Shown here: in pieces, positions 53,768 through 63,338 of the stretch | Position numbering within the stretch: the first letter of the stretch is position 1 | Layout of the letters: every line of letters begins with the position of its first letter | Source of the DNA: Rhizobiales bacterium PAR1 | GTDB taxonomy: Bacteria; Pseudomonadota; Alphaproteobacteria; Rhizobiales; Beijerinckiaceae | DNA: 64,000 bases | Direction: 5' to 3' | NCBI GenBank assembly: GCA_002256205.1 | Contig: NKIW01000006.1 | Coordinates: 209,015 to 273,014 of the forward strand | Translations under genes and position numbers: made by a program | The notes under the pieces: model-generated | The model's database searches: none | Seen by the model: only the letters and a program-made list of their open reading frames with translations | What the model was told of the DNA's origin: nothing

Positions 53768-54775
53768 ATGATCAGTCTTGCTGATGCCTTGCGCCCTGTG
53801 CTCGGTGCACTTGCAGCGGTCTCTCCAGTCATCCTTCCGGTTTCCGAGGCGAACGGCTTGATCTCGGCCGAAACTGTCGTTGCACCTTCCGCTTTGCCAG
53901 TCCGGGCCATGGCCTTGCGGGCGGGTTATGCGGTTTCCTCGCTCGCGTGCATCGGTGCATCGCCGCATTCGCCGGTTTGGCTCAGCAGCGTGCCGGCGGC
54001 GGTAAATCCGGGCGAGGCCTTGCCGCCGGGGAGTGACGCGGTGTTGCCGAAAGACGGTCTTTCCCTGTCAGGCACCATCGCTGAGGTGACGCGCGCCGTA
54101 GCGCCAGGCGAGAACGCGCGCCTTGTAGGCCAGGATCTTCGCACAGGGGATGTTCTGGTGAGGGCCGGGGAACGAGTCTTGGCCCGGCAGGTACTGCTGC
54201 TCCAGGAGGCGGGAATCACACGCCTTACGGTTTGTGCGCCGTGCGTTGTGATCGAGCCCGGCCCACTCGCCCTTTGCCAATGGCTCTCCACCATGCTTGC
54301 GGGCGCGGGCTGCAGGATCGTGGACCAGAACCCGGATCTTGCGGTGCATTGGAACGCCGGTCCCGAGTCGCGGTTGGCTCTTGTGCCGGGGGAGGTGGCT
54401 TTTGTCGCGCTGGAGGGCGTGATTCCGGTTGTAGCCCTGCCATCCCGGTTTGACGGCCTGATCGCGGCGTATTTCTCGCTCGTTCTGCCACTGGTCGAGC
54501 GGCTTCGTGGTGTGCCTGAGCCCGTCCGGCCCGGCACCTTGTGCCGCAAGCTGACCTCGACCATCGGCATGGACGAGTTGGCGCTTTTCCGTACGCTGCC
54601 GGAGGGGCTTGATCCGCTGGCGACCGGTGCGATCACGCTGCAGGCCTTGGCACAGGCCGATTGCCTTGCGCTGGTTCCGCCCGATTGCGAAGGCTACCCT
54701 GCCGGAACAGAGATCGTGACATGGCCGCTCGATCACGGCAGTTTTGGGCGCCAAAAGCCGGAGGATATCTTGTGA
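53768..54775 (+). CDS. MoeA-like molybdopterin-binding protein
   Basis: A 335-residue protein resembling a reduced MoeA: a degenerate domain with VRAMALRAGYAVSS, then NPGEALPPGSDAVLPKDG and VAPGENARLVGQDLRTGDVLVRAGERV, which match the MoeA segments around the two substrate loops, and a weakened C-terminal molybdopterin-binding domain. It likely helps place molybdate or tungstate into the cofactor or hands the cofactor on. ATG 53768 follows AGG; the upstream frame is an artefact. Its end overlaps the next gene as GTGA, and it is divergent from the tungstate transporter. Confidence 0.75.
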   Translation: MISLADALRPVLGALAAVSPVILPVSEANGLISAETVVAPSALPVRAMALRAGYAVSSLACIGASPHSPVWLSSVPAAVNPGEALPPGSDAVLPKDGLSLSGTIAEVTRAVAPGENARLVGQDLRTGDVLVRAGERVLARQVLLLQEAGITRLTVCAPCVVIEPGPLALCQWLSTMLAGAGCRIVDQNPDLAVHWNAGPESRLALVPGEVAFVALEGVIPVVALPSRFDGLIAAYFSLVLPLVERLRGVPEPVRPGTLCRKLTSTIGMDELALFRTLPEGLDPLATGAITLQALAQADCLALVPPDCEGYPAGTEIVTWPLDHGSFGRQKPEDIL

Positions 54776-56727
54776 GCGATACGCTTTCCGGTCCGTCCGC
54801 CGGGCTTGAGCAGGAGCAGTTCCTGCGCATCCTGACGCGAGAGGAAGCCATTTCGGCATTCCGCGCCGCCTTGCAGCCGCAGCCGCTCGGTTCTGAAAAG
54901 GTGCCGCTGGCCGCGCTGGCGGGCCGGGTGCTGTCGGCTGATATTGCCGCGCCGGTGGATACACCACCGTTTGATCGTTCGGTGGTCGATGGTTTCGCTG
55001 TCCGGGCGGCGGATGTCGTGGGTGCTTCATCGGGGATGCCGATCCGGCTGGCGCTCAATCCGGAAGTCATCGCCTGCGGCACCGTACCGGGGCTGACGGT
55101 TCATGCCGGCACCGCCACGCCGATTTCCACGGGCGGTCCTGTCCCGCGCGGGGCCGATGCGATCGTCATGATCGAGCAGACCGAGACGGTGGGCGAAACA
55201 GGACTTCTCGTCTCGCGCGCTGTTGCGCCGGGACAAAACATCGCCTTTGCGGGTTCGGATATCGCGCAGGGGCAAACGCTGCTCCGGCGCGGCACGATGA
55301 TCGGTGCGCGCGAGGTCGCGATGCTGGCGGCGGTCGGCCTTGGGGTTGTCGAGGTCTGGCGCAAGCCGCGCGTGGCCGTTCTTTCAACGGGCGACGAACT
55401 TGTCCAGCCGGGCGAAACGCTGCGCCCTGCGGCGGTTTATGATTCCAACGGGCCGACCGTCGCTGCCGCGCTCGAGGAAAACGGCTGCCTCGCGCTGCGC
55501 CTCGGCGCGGTTGCGGATGATCCCGAACAGCTTCGCACTGCGATGATGGAGGCTTTTGCCACGGCCGATGCGCTTATCCTCTCCGGCGGTACTTCGAAGG
55601 GGGCCGGAGATCTCACCTACAGGATTGTCGGTGATCTTGGCGCACCGGGTATCATCGCGCATGGCGTTGCGCTCAAACCGGGCAAGCCGCTTTGCCTCGC
55701 AGTCTGCGATGGCAAGCCGGTCGTGGTGCTGCCCGGCTTTCCAACTTCGGCGATGTTTACCTTCCACGACGTTGTCGTGCCTTTTCTGCGCATTCTCGCC
55801 GGACTTCCCGAGCGCGAGGAGCGTGCCCTCACCGCGCGACTGCCGGTTTCTGTCAGCTCGGAATTGGGGCGTACGGAATTCGTGATGGTCGCGCTCTCGC
55901 AAGGGACGGCGGGCGGGCTGGTGGCCCAACCTGTTGGCAAGGGGTCGGGGGCTGTCACGGCCTTCAGTCAGGCGGATGGTTTCCTCCGTGTCGAGGCGCT
56001 CGTGGAATCGCTTCCTGCCGGGACGGATGTCGAAGTGACGCTCTTCACGCCGCATCTTGCCATCCCTGATCTTGTGATCATGGGCAGCCATTGCGTGGGT
56101 CTTGATGCCGTCCTTGCCCGAATGACTGGCACCGCGCGCGTACTGGCGACCGGCAGCCTAGGCGGGCTCGCTGCGCTCAGACGCGGTGAATGCGACATCG
56201 CGCCGATCCATCTGATGGCGCCGGAGAGCGGTGTCTACAACACGCCGTTTCTGAGTGCGGGCATGCGGCTTCTGCCAGGCTGGATGCGCCTTCAGGGGCT
56301 GGTTTTCCGTGCCGGCGATGCCCGCTTTGAAAGGCGCCCCATTGCCGAGGCCATCGCCGCCGCTCTGGCTGATCCGGATTGCATCATGGTCAATCGCAAT
56401 CAGGGGGCGGGAACACGGACCCTGATTGACGGGCTGCTGGCCGGGCAGCGCCCTGCCGGATACTGGAACCAGCCACGTTCTCATAACGCTGTCGCGGCTG
56501 CTGTGGCGCAAGGGCGCGCGGACTGGGGCATTGCCATCCGCCCGGTCGCGCTGGCCCAAGGGCTCGGATTTTTACCTCTTGGCGTCGAACACTACGATTT
56601 TGCGGTCGCAGAAGCACCCCGCAATATGGCTGCCTTGGCGGAATTCGAGCGTGCACTTGCCGAGGCTGTGCCGGCCTTACTGGCTCTGGGTTTTGAAAAG
56701 CAGACGCTTTTGAGTGAGGCCCGTTGA
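54772..56727 (+). CDS. Molybdopterin molybdotransferase MoeA fused to a periplasmic-binding-like domain
   Basis: A 651-residue fusion. Residues 1 to about 425 are a full MoeA: PPFDRSVVDGFAVRA, STGGPVPRGADAIV, VLSTGDELVQPGE, YDSNGP, ILSGGTSKGAGD and LPGFPTSAMF. Residues about 430-640 are a PBP-like domain (PF12727), with VIMGSHCVGLDAVL, LATGSLGGLAALRRGECDIAPIHL and NRNQGAGTR, which in other proteins binds molybdate, tungstate or cofactor. The GTG start at 54772 follows GGAGG and overlaps the MoeA-like gene stop. Next to tupBCA, a role in inserting tungstate is likely (inference). Confidence 0.9.
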   Translation: MSDTLSGPSAGLEQEQFLRILTREEAISAFRAALQPQPLGSEKVPLAALAGRVLSADIAAPVDTPPFDRSVVDGFAVRAADVVGASSGMPIRLALNPEVIACGTVPGLTVHAGTATPISTGGPVPRGADAIVMIEQTETVGETGLLVSRAVAPGQNIAFAGSDIAQGQTLLRRGTMIGAREVAMLAAVGLGVVEVWRKPRVAVLSTGDELVQPGETLRPAAVYDSNGPTVAAALEENGCLALRLGAVADDPEQLRTAMMEAFATADALILSGGTSKGAGDLTYRIVGDLGAPGIIAHGVALKPGKPLCLAVCDGKPVVVLPGFPTSAMFTFHDVVVPFLRILAGLPEREERALTARLPVSVSSELGRTEFVMVALSQGTAGGLVAQPVGKGSGAVTAFSQADGFLRVEALVESLPAGTDVEVTLFTPHLAIPDLVIMGSHCVGLDAVLARMTGTARVLATGSLGGLAALRRGECDIAPIHLMAPESGVYNTPFLSAGMRLLPGWMRLQGLVFRAGDARFERRPIAEAIAAALADPDCIMVNRNQGAGTRTLIDGLLAGQRPAGYWNQPRSHNAVAAAVAQGRADWGIAIRPVALAQGLGFLPLGVEHYDFAVAEAPRNMAALAEFERALAEAVPALLALGFEKQTLLSEAR

Positions 56728-56834
56728 TCTAGGAAAGGCCTTGATAACCCTGAAGCCGACAATTTCCGGCCCAGTCGCCCAGCGGGGTGCGACATAAAGA
56801 CTTCCTTTGAACCTCGCTGCTAGCGTCCATCCTG

Positions 56835-56866
56835 CGGGAGATTGGCCATTTGCCCTCCCGTTTTTT
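56835..56866 (+). terminator. Likely terminator of the MoeA-fusion operon
   Basis: CGGGAG (56835-56840) pairs with CTCCCG (56855-56860), with an inner GGC/GCC pairing, and is followed by six T residues (56861-56866). It lies 108 bases after the moeA-fusion stop and only 19 bases before the tadG-like start, so it could also act on that gene's leader. Confidence 0.5.
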
Positions 56867-56884
56867 GAGTTGGATGGGGACAAA

Positions 56885-58345
56885 ATGGTTGGGCTGAAGA
56901 ATCAGATTCGGACCTTTGGATCGAATATTCGCGGGAACATATCGATTGTTCTCGGGCTAAGTCTGGTGTCCCTGATCGGCGTGACTGGTCTTGCGGTGGA
57001 TTACTCCCGCGTCACCCAGACGAAAGCTGAAATTTTCGCCGCTGCGGATGCGGCAGCGCTGGCCGGTGCCCGCACGACCGGGACCGTGGCAGAGCGCAAT
57101 GCCGCTGCAAAGGCTATTTTTGACAGCAATATCAAAAATCTCAAGGAAATCGGGACTGTTACGTATTCTCCCGAGAACATTACGCAGGACGGCGCGAATT
57201 ACGGGTATCGCGTCGCCGCGACCGTGGACGTGAAGACGTCTTTTGGTGGCATATTTGGTGTCGAAAACATCAGCTCCAGCGTTCTGGCCGAAGCGATCGG
57301 TGTGATTTCGTCCCGGACGGAAATCGCGCTGGTGCTGGATACGACCTATTCGATGACCGGCTGGAAGATCAACACCCTGCGCAAGGCTTCCGTGGATCTT
57401 GTCGACAACCTCAGCAAGCTCAACAAAAAGGCTGATCAGCTCAAGTTCTCGATCATACCTTTCTCGGAATACGTGAACGTTGGCATGGGCAACCGCAAGA
57501 AGCCCTGGATCAATGTCCCGGACGATTATCAGGACCCCTCGACCAAGGTCTGCTGGAACGAAGCGCCTGTCACGGGCAAATCCAATTGCCGCATGGTCAC
57601 GCAGCCTGCACAGCCCGGTACGCCCCCCGGTACCTGCTACAATGACGGTGTGCCTTATAGCTGTGGTGGCAGCTCGCCGCAGGCTTCCTATCAGTATGAG
57701 ACCTGCGATTACACCTACGGACCTTCTGTTGAGAAGTGTACGATGCAGGAAGGTGCCTGGCACAGGTGGTATGGCTGTGTCGGCTCGCGCGCCAACCCGC
57801 TCGACACGCGGGATGACAGCTATGGCACCCGTATTCCGGGCCTTCTTGACCAGTCCTGCGGTACGCAATTGATGGAACTGTCGTCGGATTTCAGCGCCCT
57901 CAAGAATACGCTCAATGGCCTCACGCCCAATGGTGAAACCTTCATCCCTGCCGGTGTACTCTGGGGTTGGGCGAGTCTGACAGCGCAGGTTCCGTTCGAT
58001 GCCGGCACCAATACGAGCTCGGATCCGGTGCGCAAGTACATGGTTCTGATGACAGATGGCCTGAACACCCGCTCGCCGAGCTATCCCCGGCATGACGGGA
58101 CGAATGGCGCGCAATCCAACCAGCTGACCAAGCAGATCTGCGCGAACATCGCAGCCGACAAGACCAATAATATCATGATGTTCACCGTCGCCTTCGACGT
58201 GACCGATTCCGCGACCAAGCAGATCCTGAAGGATTGCGCCACCAACACAAAGGGGCAGTTCTTCGATGCGCGAAATTCAGAGCAGTTCCTGACGGCGTTC
58301 TCGAAGATCGGCAGCATCATCGCGGAATTGCGCCTCTCGAAATAA
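56885..58345 (+). CDS. TadG-like pilus assembly protein with von Willebrand A domain
   Basis: A 486-residue protein with one N-terminal membrane helix (about 18-38; ISIVLGLSLVSLIGVTGLAVDYSR) and the TadE/TadG-type QTKAEIFAAADAAALAGA after it, then a vWA domain with the metal-site motif DTTYS at 152-156 and VLMTDGLNT. A Cys-rich, Gly/Pro-rich insert (about 250-330) splits the vWA fold. TadG helps assemble Flp-type pili, but no other tad gene is near. The longer frame to 56807 is rejected: GGGGA stands right before ATG 56885. A strong terminator follows. Confidence 0.87.
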   Translation: MVGLKNQIRTFGSNIRGNISIVLGLSLVSLIGVTGLAVDYSRVTQTKAEIFAAADAAALAGARTTGTVAERNAAAKAIFDSNIKNLKEIGTVTYSPENITQDGANYGYRVAATVDVKTSFGGIFGVENISSSVLAEAIGVISSRTEIALVLDTTYSMTGWKINTLRKASVDLVDNLSKLNKKADQLKFSIIPFSEYVNVGMGNRKKPWINVPDDYQDPSTKVCWNEAPVTGKSNCRMVTQPAQPGTPPGTCYNDGVPYSCGGSSPQASYQYETCDYTYGPSVEKCTMQEGAWHRWYGCVGSRANPLDTRDDSYGTRIPGLLDQSCGTQLMELSSDFSALKNTLNGLTPNGETFIPAGVLWGWASLTAQVPFDAGTNTSSDPVRKYMVLMTDGLNTRSPSYPRHDGTNGAQSNQLTKQICANIAADKTNNIMMFTVAFDVTDSATKQILKDCATNTKGQFFDARNSEQFLTAFSKIGSIIAELRLSK

Positions 58346-58369
58346 GTGCCGTCAAGGTGCTGGAATGAC

Positions 58370-58402
58370 AAGGCCGGCTCATTGAGCCGGCCTTTTTGTT
58401 TT
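58370..58402 (+). terminator. Rho-independent terminator of the TadG-like gene
   Basis: AAGGCCGGCTC (58370-58380) and GAGCCGGCCTT (58384-58394) form an 11-bp stem with a 3-base loop followed by TTTTTGTTTT. No T-run is present on the other strand, so it serves the plus strand. Confidence 0.9.
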
Positions 58403-58419
58403 CACACTGGAGTTGTATT

Positions 58420-59787
58420 TCACCACTTTGGCGTCTTGCTGCTTGGGTCAAAGCGGCGCTTGAGATCACTCCAGCAATCAAGATATTCGTCATCGATGGT
58501 TTTCAGTGTCGAGGCGAATGCCGTCAGGCGCTGCGGCAGGCGCGTCTCCAGCATGAAGGCCATGGTGCCTGCGAGCTTGTGCGGCACCATCGGCTCGTTC
58601 GAGGCTTTTTCGAAGGCGTTGGTGTCCGGTCCGTGCGGCAGCATCATGTTGTGCAGGCTCATGCCGCCAGGGACGAACCCCTTGGGCTTGGCGTCGTAAA
58701 CACCGTAAATCAGCCCCATGAATTCGCTCATAATGTTCCGGTGATACCACGGCGGGCGGAAGGTGTTCTCGGCCACCATCCAGCGCTCCGGGAAGATCAC
58801 GAAATCGATATTCGCAGTGCCGGCCTCGCCCGAGGGTGAGGTCATCACAGTGAAGATCGAGGGGTCGGGGTGATCGAACTGGATCGCGCCGACGGGCGAG
58901 AAATGCCTCAGGTCGTATTTGTAAGGATAGTAGTTGCCGTGCCAGGCGACGACATCGAGCGGGGATTGCCCGATGTCGGTGACGAACATATCGCCGCACC
59001 ACTTCACATAGAGCTGGCCAGGGCGCTCGACATCCTCATAGGCCGCGACAGGCGCCTTGAAATCGCGCGCATTGGCGAGGCAATTCGCGCCGATCGGCCC
59101 GCGTTCGGGCAAGGTGAGCGCGCCGCCGTAATTCTCGCAGACATAAGCGCGTGCCGGGCCATCGACGAGCTCGCAGCGGAAGATCACGCCGCGCGGGATC
59201 ACGCAGACCTCTCCCGGCTCGATCTCGATGATGCCGAATTCGGTAAAAAAGCGGAGGCTCCCTTCCTGCGCGATCACCAGAAGCTCGCCATCGGCATTGA
59301 AGAAATACTCGTCGACCATCGAGGCCGTAACGAGCGCGATATGCGCCGCCATGCCGACCTGCCCCTCGGCATCACCGGCGGTGATCATGGTGTGTAGACC
59401 GGTGCGGAAGTTGAACGCTTCCTTCGGCATCTCCAGCGGCATCCAGCGCATCTGGCCGATGGGCAGCTCGGATTCCTCGCGGTTCGGCGCGGTGCGGATC
59501 ATGCCGGTATCGACCTTGCGATAGCGCGCCTGATGCTTCACGCCGGGCTGGATGCGATAGAGCCACGAGCGCTCGTTCGTCGCACGCGGCGCGGTAAAGG
59601 GTGATCCGGAGAGCTGTTCGGCGTAGAGACCGTAGTTGCATTTCTGTGGCGAATTCCGCCCCACAGGCAGGGCATCCGGCAGCGCTTCGGTTTCAAAGGC
59701 GTTGCCGAAGCCGGTCATGTACTTCAGCGATCGTTCAACACTCAGCTTCGCGCCCGAGGCGGAGCCGGTTTTGGCATGAATGTTCAT
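58420..59787 (-). CDS. hmgA: Homogentisate 1,2-dioxygenase
   Basis: A 455-residue non-haem iron dioxygenase that opens the ring of homogentisate to maleylacetoacetate in tyrosine and phenylalanine breakdown. Family elements include [23 protein letters not shown] at the start and the iron-ligand segments [13 protein letters not shown] (His, Glu) and [14 protein letters not shown] (His). GAGGG precedes the ATG. No maiA or fahA gene follows; the next gene in the same direction upstream is a dienelactone hydrolase 160 bases away. Confidence 0.97.
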   Translation of the reverse strand: MNIHAKTGSASGAKLSVERSLKYMTGFGNAFETEALPDALPVGRNSPQKCNYGLYAEQLSGSPFTAPRATNERSWLYRIQPGVKHQARYRKVDTGMIRTAPNREESELPIGQMRWMPLEMPKEAFNFRTGLHTMITAGDAEGQVGMAAHIALVTASMVDEYFFNADGELLVIAQEGSLRFFTEFGIIEIEPGEVCVIPRGVIFRCELVDGPARAYVCENYGGALTLPERGPIGANCLANARDFKAPVAAYEDVERPGQLYVKWCGDMFVTDIGQSPLDVVAWHGNYYPYKYDLRHFSPVGAIQFDHPDPSIFTVMTSPSGEAGTANIDFVIFPERWMVAENTFRPPWYHRNIMSEFMGLIYGVYDAKPKGFVPGGMSLHNMMLPHGPDTNAFEKASNEPMVPHKLAGTMAFMLETRLPQRLTAFASTLKTIDDEYLDCWSDLKRRFDPSSKTPKW

Positions 59788-59947
59788 CGGTGGCGTCCCT
59801 CAATCGTCGCCGCGGGCGGCGTTGACAGAGCTTTCATCGCCCCGGCTCGCCGTTCCTCGCTGATTTTCGAACGCCGAACATGCCAGATCGGGATGCGATG
59901 GCAAGTTTTTCGTTTCAGGCGCAACCAATAATCGTCAACTCAGCGGT

Positions 59948-60835
59948 CTATCCCACGCTGGGTGGCGCGCCGATGTTCTTCGCCAGGAACGCGAGGCTGC
60001 GCTCCCACGCGAGCATCGCGGCTGCGGCGTCATAGCGCGCCGCATTGGTGTCGTTATTGAAAGCGTGATCGACGCCCTCATACAGGTGGAGTTCGAAGCT
60101 CTTGCCGGCGGCTTCAAGCGCAGCCTTGTAGGCGGGAATGCCGGCGTTGATCCGGTCGTCTTTGCCCGCGTAATGCAGCATCAATGGTGCCTTGATGCTC
60201 CCGACCTTGTCAGCCGGCAGTTGCGATCCGTAGTAGGCGATGCCGGCACCGAGCGCGGGCTCGATGCTCGCGACGCGGTTGACCTGTCCGCCGCCCCAGC
60301 AGAAGCCCATCGCGCCGACCTTACCCGTCGATTGCGGATGGCTTGCCAGCAAGCGCACCGCTGCCGCTACGCGTTTGGCCGCAACATCCGGGTTCAGCGC
60401 GCCGAACATGTCGCGCGCCTTGTCCTCATCGGCGGGCGTGCCGCCTTCGGGCGAAAGCGCGTCGATGCCAAGCGTGAGATAGCCCGCGAGGGCCGCGCGG
60501 CGGGTCATGTCACGGATATGCGGATTGAGACCACGATTTTCATGGATCATCACCAGCGCGGGCCGCTTGGCCGCGCCCTTGAGCGCCACGAGATAGCCGT
60601 TCAACCCGGCATCGGAGCCGGGAATGGCGAGCTTTTCCTCGACAATAAGCCGCGGGTCGTCCGGCTTGACGGTTTCGGCGCGGGCATAATCGTTTTGCAG
60701 GAGCGGGAGCAGGGCGCTCGCGGCGGCGGTCGAGCCGGCGAGGGTTGTCAGCCGCTCCATGAAGGCGCGGCGATCCATGCCGCCATGGGTGAAACGGTCA
60801 AAAAGATCGATGATCGAACGGTCGACAGGCGGCAT
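59948..60835 (-). CDS. Dienelactone hydrolase family protein, Tat-exported
   Basis: A 295-residue alpha/beta hydrolase. Cys179 (GFCWGG), Asp227 (AGKDDR) and His257 (VDHAF) form the dienelactone hydrolase triad, with IHENRGLNPH supplying the family Glu/Arg. A twin-arginine signal (MDRRAFMERLTTLAGSTAAASALLPLL, starting near residue 20) predicts folded export. The natural substrate is unknown; being beside hmgA does not by itself make it part of that pathway. ATG 60835 follows GGAGA. Confidence 0.92.
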   Translation of the reverse strand: MPPVDRSIIDLFDRFTHGGMDRRAFMERLTTLAGSTAAASALLPLLQNDYARAETVKPDDPRLIVEEKLAIPGSDAGLNGYLVALKGAAKRPALVMIHENRGLNPHIRDMTRRAALAGYLTLGIDALSPEGGTPADEDKARDMFGALNPDVAAKRVAAAVRLLASHPQSTGKVGAMGFCWGGGQVNRVASIEPALGAGIAYYGSQLPADKVGSIKAPLMLHYAGKDDRINAGIPAYKAALEAAGKSFELHLYEGVDHAFNNDTNAARYDAAAAMLAWERSLAFLAKNIGAPPSVG

Positions 60836-61123
60836 GGCGAGGTCTCCCTTTTGCTGCTTGATGCGGCGAATCACGTCACAGCCTTCCGGTTCTTGCGCGC
60901 CGAAAGTGCTTATTGTGACATCAGCATAGGGTGGTCGATGCGTCCGACAATCGAAAAACCATGCTCTTCAAGCACTTGTGTTCACAAAAAATGTTGCAAA
61001 AATGACGCAAATTGTGGGCGAATTTTGTATTCAGGGCCTGTGCTATCGGCCATTGTGGACACGTTAACCCTCATCGACAAAAACAGAGATCCGCGTGATT
61101 GCACACGCGAAAAGGAGATTCAC

Positions 61124-61228
61124 ATGACCAAGACCATCGCCAAGATCGTGCTGATGACGCTGCTCGCCAGCTCTGCCGTTGCCTGCGCCACCGCGCCGGA
61201 AAAGGCTCCGATCGTCCGTAAGGGCTAA
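61124..61228 (+). CDS. Very small lipoprotein (34 residues)
   Basis: A 34-codon gene with AAAGGAG 6 bases before its ATG and a strong terminator 23 bases after its stop. The protein is a lipoprotein signal (TIAKIVLMTLLASSAVAC) whose Cys begins a mature part of only 15 residues, CATAPEKAPIVRKG. Short lipoproteins of this entericidin-like size are common in alphaproteobacteria; function unknown. Start, ribosome site and terminator together make it a credible gene despite the size. Confidence 0.8.
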   Translation: MTKTIAKIVLMTLLASSAVACATAPEKAPIVRKG

Positions 61229-61251
61229 TCGGTCCTTCGATACGCTTCAAA

Positions 61252-61285
61252 GCTTGCCGCAACCTCCGTTGCGGCAGGCTTTTTT
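61252..61285 (+). terminator. Rho-independent terminator of the small lipoprotein gene
   Basis: GCTTGCCGCAAC (61252-61263) pairs with GTTGCGGCAGGC (61268-61279), 12 pairs including one G-T, with a CTCC loop and six T residues after. Confidence 0.9.
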
Positions 61286-61302
61286 ATGATCTGATGCCGG
61301 GC

Positions 61303-61333
61303 AACAAAAAAAGGCGACCCGAAGGCCGCCTTT
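61303..61333 (-). terminator. Terminator of the rpsP-rimM-trmD-rplS operon
   Basis: AAAGGCGACC (61310-61319) pairs with GGCCGCCTTT (61324-61333) with one mismatch and a CGAA loop. On the minus strand a T7 run follows, 26-56 bases after the rplS stop. Confidence 0.85.
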
Positions 61334-61358
61334 GGAATTTCCGAAGAGGAAAGCCCGA

Positions 61359-61742
61359 TCAGCTGATCTTGGCTTCGCTCTTGCGATCGTTACGCTCGGC
61401 GATACGGGCCGACTTGCCGCGACGATCACGCAGGTAATAGAGCTTCGCGCGACGGACCTTACCGCGGCGAACCACCTTGATCGAATCGATGTTCGGCGAA
61501 TAGAGCGGGAACACGCGCTCAACGCCTTCGCCATACGAAATCTTGCGAACGGTGAAGCTCTCGTTGAGGCCGCCGCCGTTGCGGGCGATGCAGACGCCTT
61601 CGTAAGCCTGAACGCGGCTGCGCTCGCCTTCCTTGACCTTCACGTTGACGATGACGGTATCGCCGGGTGCGAACACCGGGATGACCTTGTCGCCGAGAAC
61701 GCGGGCGGCTTCTTCTTTTTCGAGAGTCTGGAGGATATCCAT
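61359..61742 (-). CDS. rplS: 50S ribosomal protein L19
   Basis: A 127-residue L19 ([51 protein letters not shown]), which sits at the 30S/50S interface. ATG 61742 follows AAAGG and matches the family N-terminus; the frame is open further upstream. Last gene of the operon, 95 bases after trmD, with a terminator following. Confidence 0.98.
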   Translation of the reverse strand: MDILQTLEKEEAARVLGDKVIPVFAPGDTVIVNVKVKEGERSRVQAYEGVCIARNGGGLNESFTVRKISYGEGVERVFPLYSPNIDSIKVVRRGKVRRAKLYYLRDRRGKSARIAERNDRKSEAKIS

Positions 61743-61837
61743 GTCAAAAACCTTTTTTCCGTTTTGCTTCTTTGAGCAAGCGTTTGGACACGCTGTTTTG
61801 AGTTGAGCGCGGGCGATACACGAGATCGCCGTGCTTG

Positions 61838-62590
61838 TCACCCCTTGGCCGGTGGTTTTTCCTCGGCAGGTCGTTTTTTGCCGGATTTGACCGGCGCAGG
61901 CGGTATTTTCGCTGCCAGATCCGGCCGACGCTCGCGGGTGATGCGTTCGGCCTCGCTCTGGCGCCATTTGGCGATGGCAGCATGGTTGCCTGAGGTCAGA
62001 ACATCCGGAATGCCGCGCCCTTCCCACTCGCGGGGGCGCGTGTAATGCGGATATTCTAGCAGGCCCTGCTCGTGGCTTTCCTCGAGGTCCGAGCCTTCGC
62101 CGCCCATCACACCGGGCAGGAGGCGCACCACGGCATCCAGGATAACTTGCGCCGCGAGTTCACCGCCCGAGAGCACGTAGTCGCCGATCGAAATCTCGGT
62201 GAGGCCGCGCCCCTCGATGACACGCTCGTCGATCCCCTCGAAACGCCCGCAGACGAGAATCGCACCCGGCCCTGCGCTGAGTTGGCGTGCATCGCCTTGT
62301 GTGAACGGGCGACCGCGCGGGGACATGAGATAACGCGGGCGGGGATCGCCTTCGGGGATCGCCGCATCGAGCGCGGCGGCAAGCACATCGGCGCGGATCA
62401 CCATGCCGGGACCGCCGCCCGCCGGAGTATCATCGACCGTGCGGTGGCGACCGATGCCATGATCGCGGATATTCTTGATTTCCAGCGACCAGAGGCCCTT
62501 GGTCAGCGCGTCGCCGGCGAGCGACTGGCCAAGCGTGCCAGGAAACATCTCCGGCATCAGCGTGAGCACTGTAGCGGCAAAACCGCTCAA
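61838..62590 (-). CDS. trmD: tRNA (guanine-37-N1) methyltransferase
   Basis: A 250-residue SPOUT methyltransferase that makes m1G37 in tRNAs and prevents frameshifts. The SAM-binding knot is seen in [13 protein letters not shown] and [31 protein letters not shown] is in the tRNA-binding part. The start appears to be TTG, overlapping the rimM stop as TTGA, with AGGA 6 bases upstream. The last 30 residues are Lys/Pro-rich. Confidence 0.97.
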   Translation of the reverse strand: MSGFAATVLTLMPEMFPGTLGQSLAGDALTKGLWSLEIKNIRDHGIGRHRTVDDTPAGGGPGMVIRADVLAAALDAAIPEGDPRPRYLMSPRGRPFTQGDARQLSAGPGAILVCGRFEGIDERVIEGRGLTEISIGDYVLSGGELAAQVILDAVVRLLPGVMGGEGSDLEESHEQGLLEYPHYTRPREWEGRGIPDVLTSGNHAAIAKWRQSEAERITRERRPDLAAKIPPAPVKSGKKRPAEEKPPAKG

Positions 62591-63243
62591 GGCTTGTCCT
62601 CGGAAATGGGCTTCTTATGGCCGCTACCCGGTTTGTTCTTGCCGGATTTAGCGGGTGGCCGCTCGTAGCCGGGGCGTTCCTGATGCGGCTCGGGCTTGGC
62701 GAGATGGGCAGGGTCAATCAGCAGCTTGCCGCCCTTGAGATCAACCTTCAGCGCCGCTTCCTTGGTGAAAGGGAGTAGCCAGGTCTGGCCACCGCCGACG
62801 GGGCGGATCTCGACAATATCGCCCGCGCCGAAATTCTGCATCGAATCGACGCGGCCGATCAGCGTTCCGGCATCATCGACGGCTTCAAGGCCGATGAGAT
62901 CGGCGTGATAAAATTCATCCTCTTCCTCGGTCTCGGGCAGGTTGTCCCGGTCGACGAAGAGTTCGGTATTAGTGAGTTTGGCGACTTCGTCGCGATCCGT
63001 CATGCCTTCGAAGCGCACGACGAGCATGTCATCTTTCAGCCAGCGGCCCTGTTCGATCTCGAAGGCGCGGCCATCGGCGGCGAACAGGGTGCCGTAATCG
63101 GTAATCGCCAGGGGATCAGCAGTGAAGCTTTTCACGCGGCATTCTCCGCGCACGCCATGCGGCGCGCCGACAACGCAGAGCACCAGCCGCCGCTCGGGCG
63201 GGGGCATGGTTGGTGCGACTTTCGGTTTGCGGGGTTTTTTCAT
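62587..63243 (-). CDS. rimM: Ribosome maturation factor RimM
   Basis: A 218-residue RimM, which helps assemble the head of the 30S subunit. The N-terminal beta barrel ([20 protein letters not shown]) and the PRC barrel ([50 protein letters not shown]) are clear. The tail of about 40 residues is Lys/Pro/Glu-rich and longer than in many homologues. GAAGG precedes the ATG; the stop overlaps trmD. Confidence 0.97.
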   Translation of the reverse strand: MKKPRKPKVAPTMPPPERRLVLCVVGAPHGVRGECRVKSFTADPLAITDYGTLFAADGRAFEIEQGRWLKDDMLVVRFEGMTDRDEVAKLTNTELFVDRDNLPETEEEDEFYHADLIGLEAVDDAGTLIGRVDSMQNFGAGDIVEIRPVGGGQTWLLPFTKEAALKVDLKGGKLLIDPAHLAKPEPHQERPGYERPPAKSGKNKPGSGHKKPISEDKP

Positions 63244-63338
63244 GCGATCGGCCTTCTTCCGAAGCCCGAACGGGCGCCCGAACTTATGCGAGGGATCGAC
63301 ATCCCGCCCGGAGGCGGGATATCAGAAATGGGAAAGCC

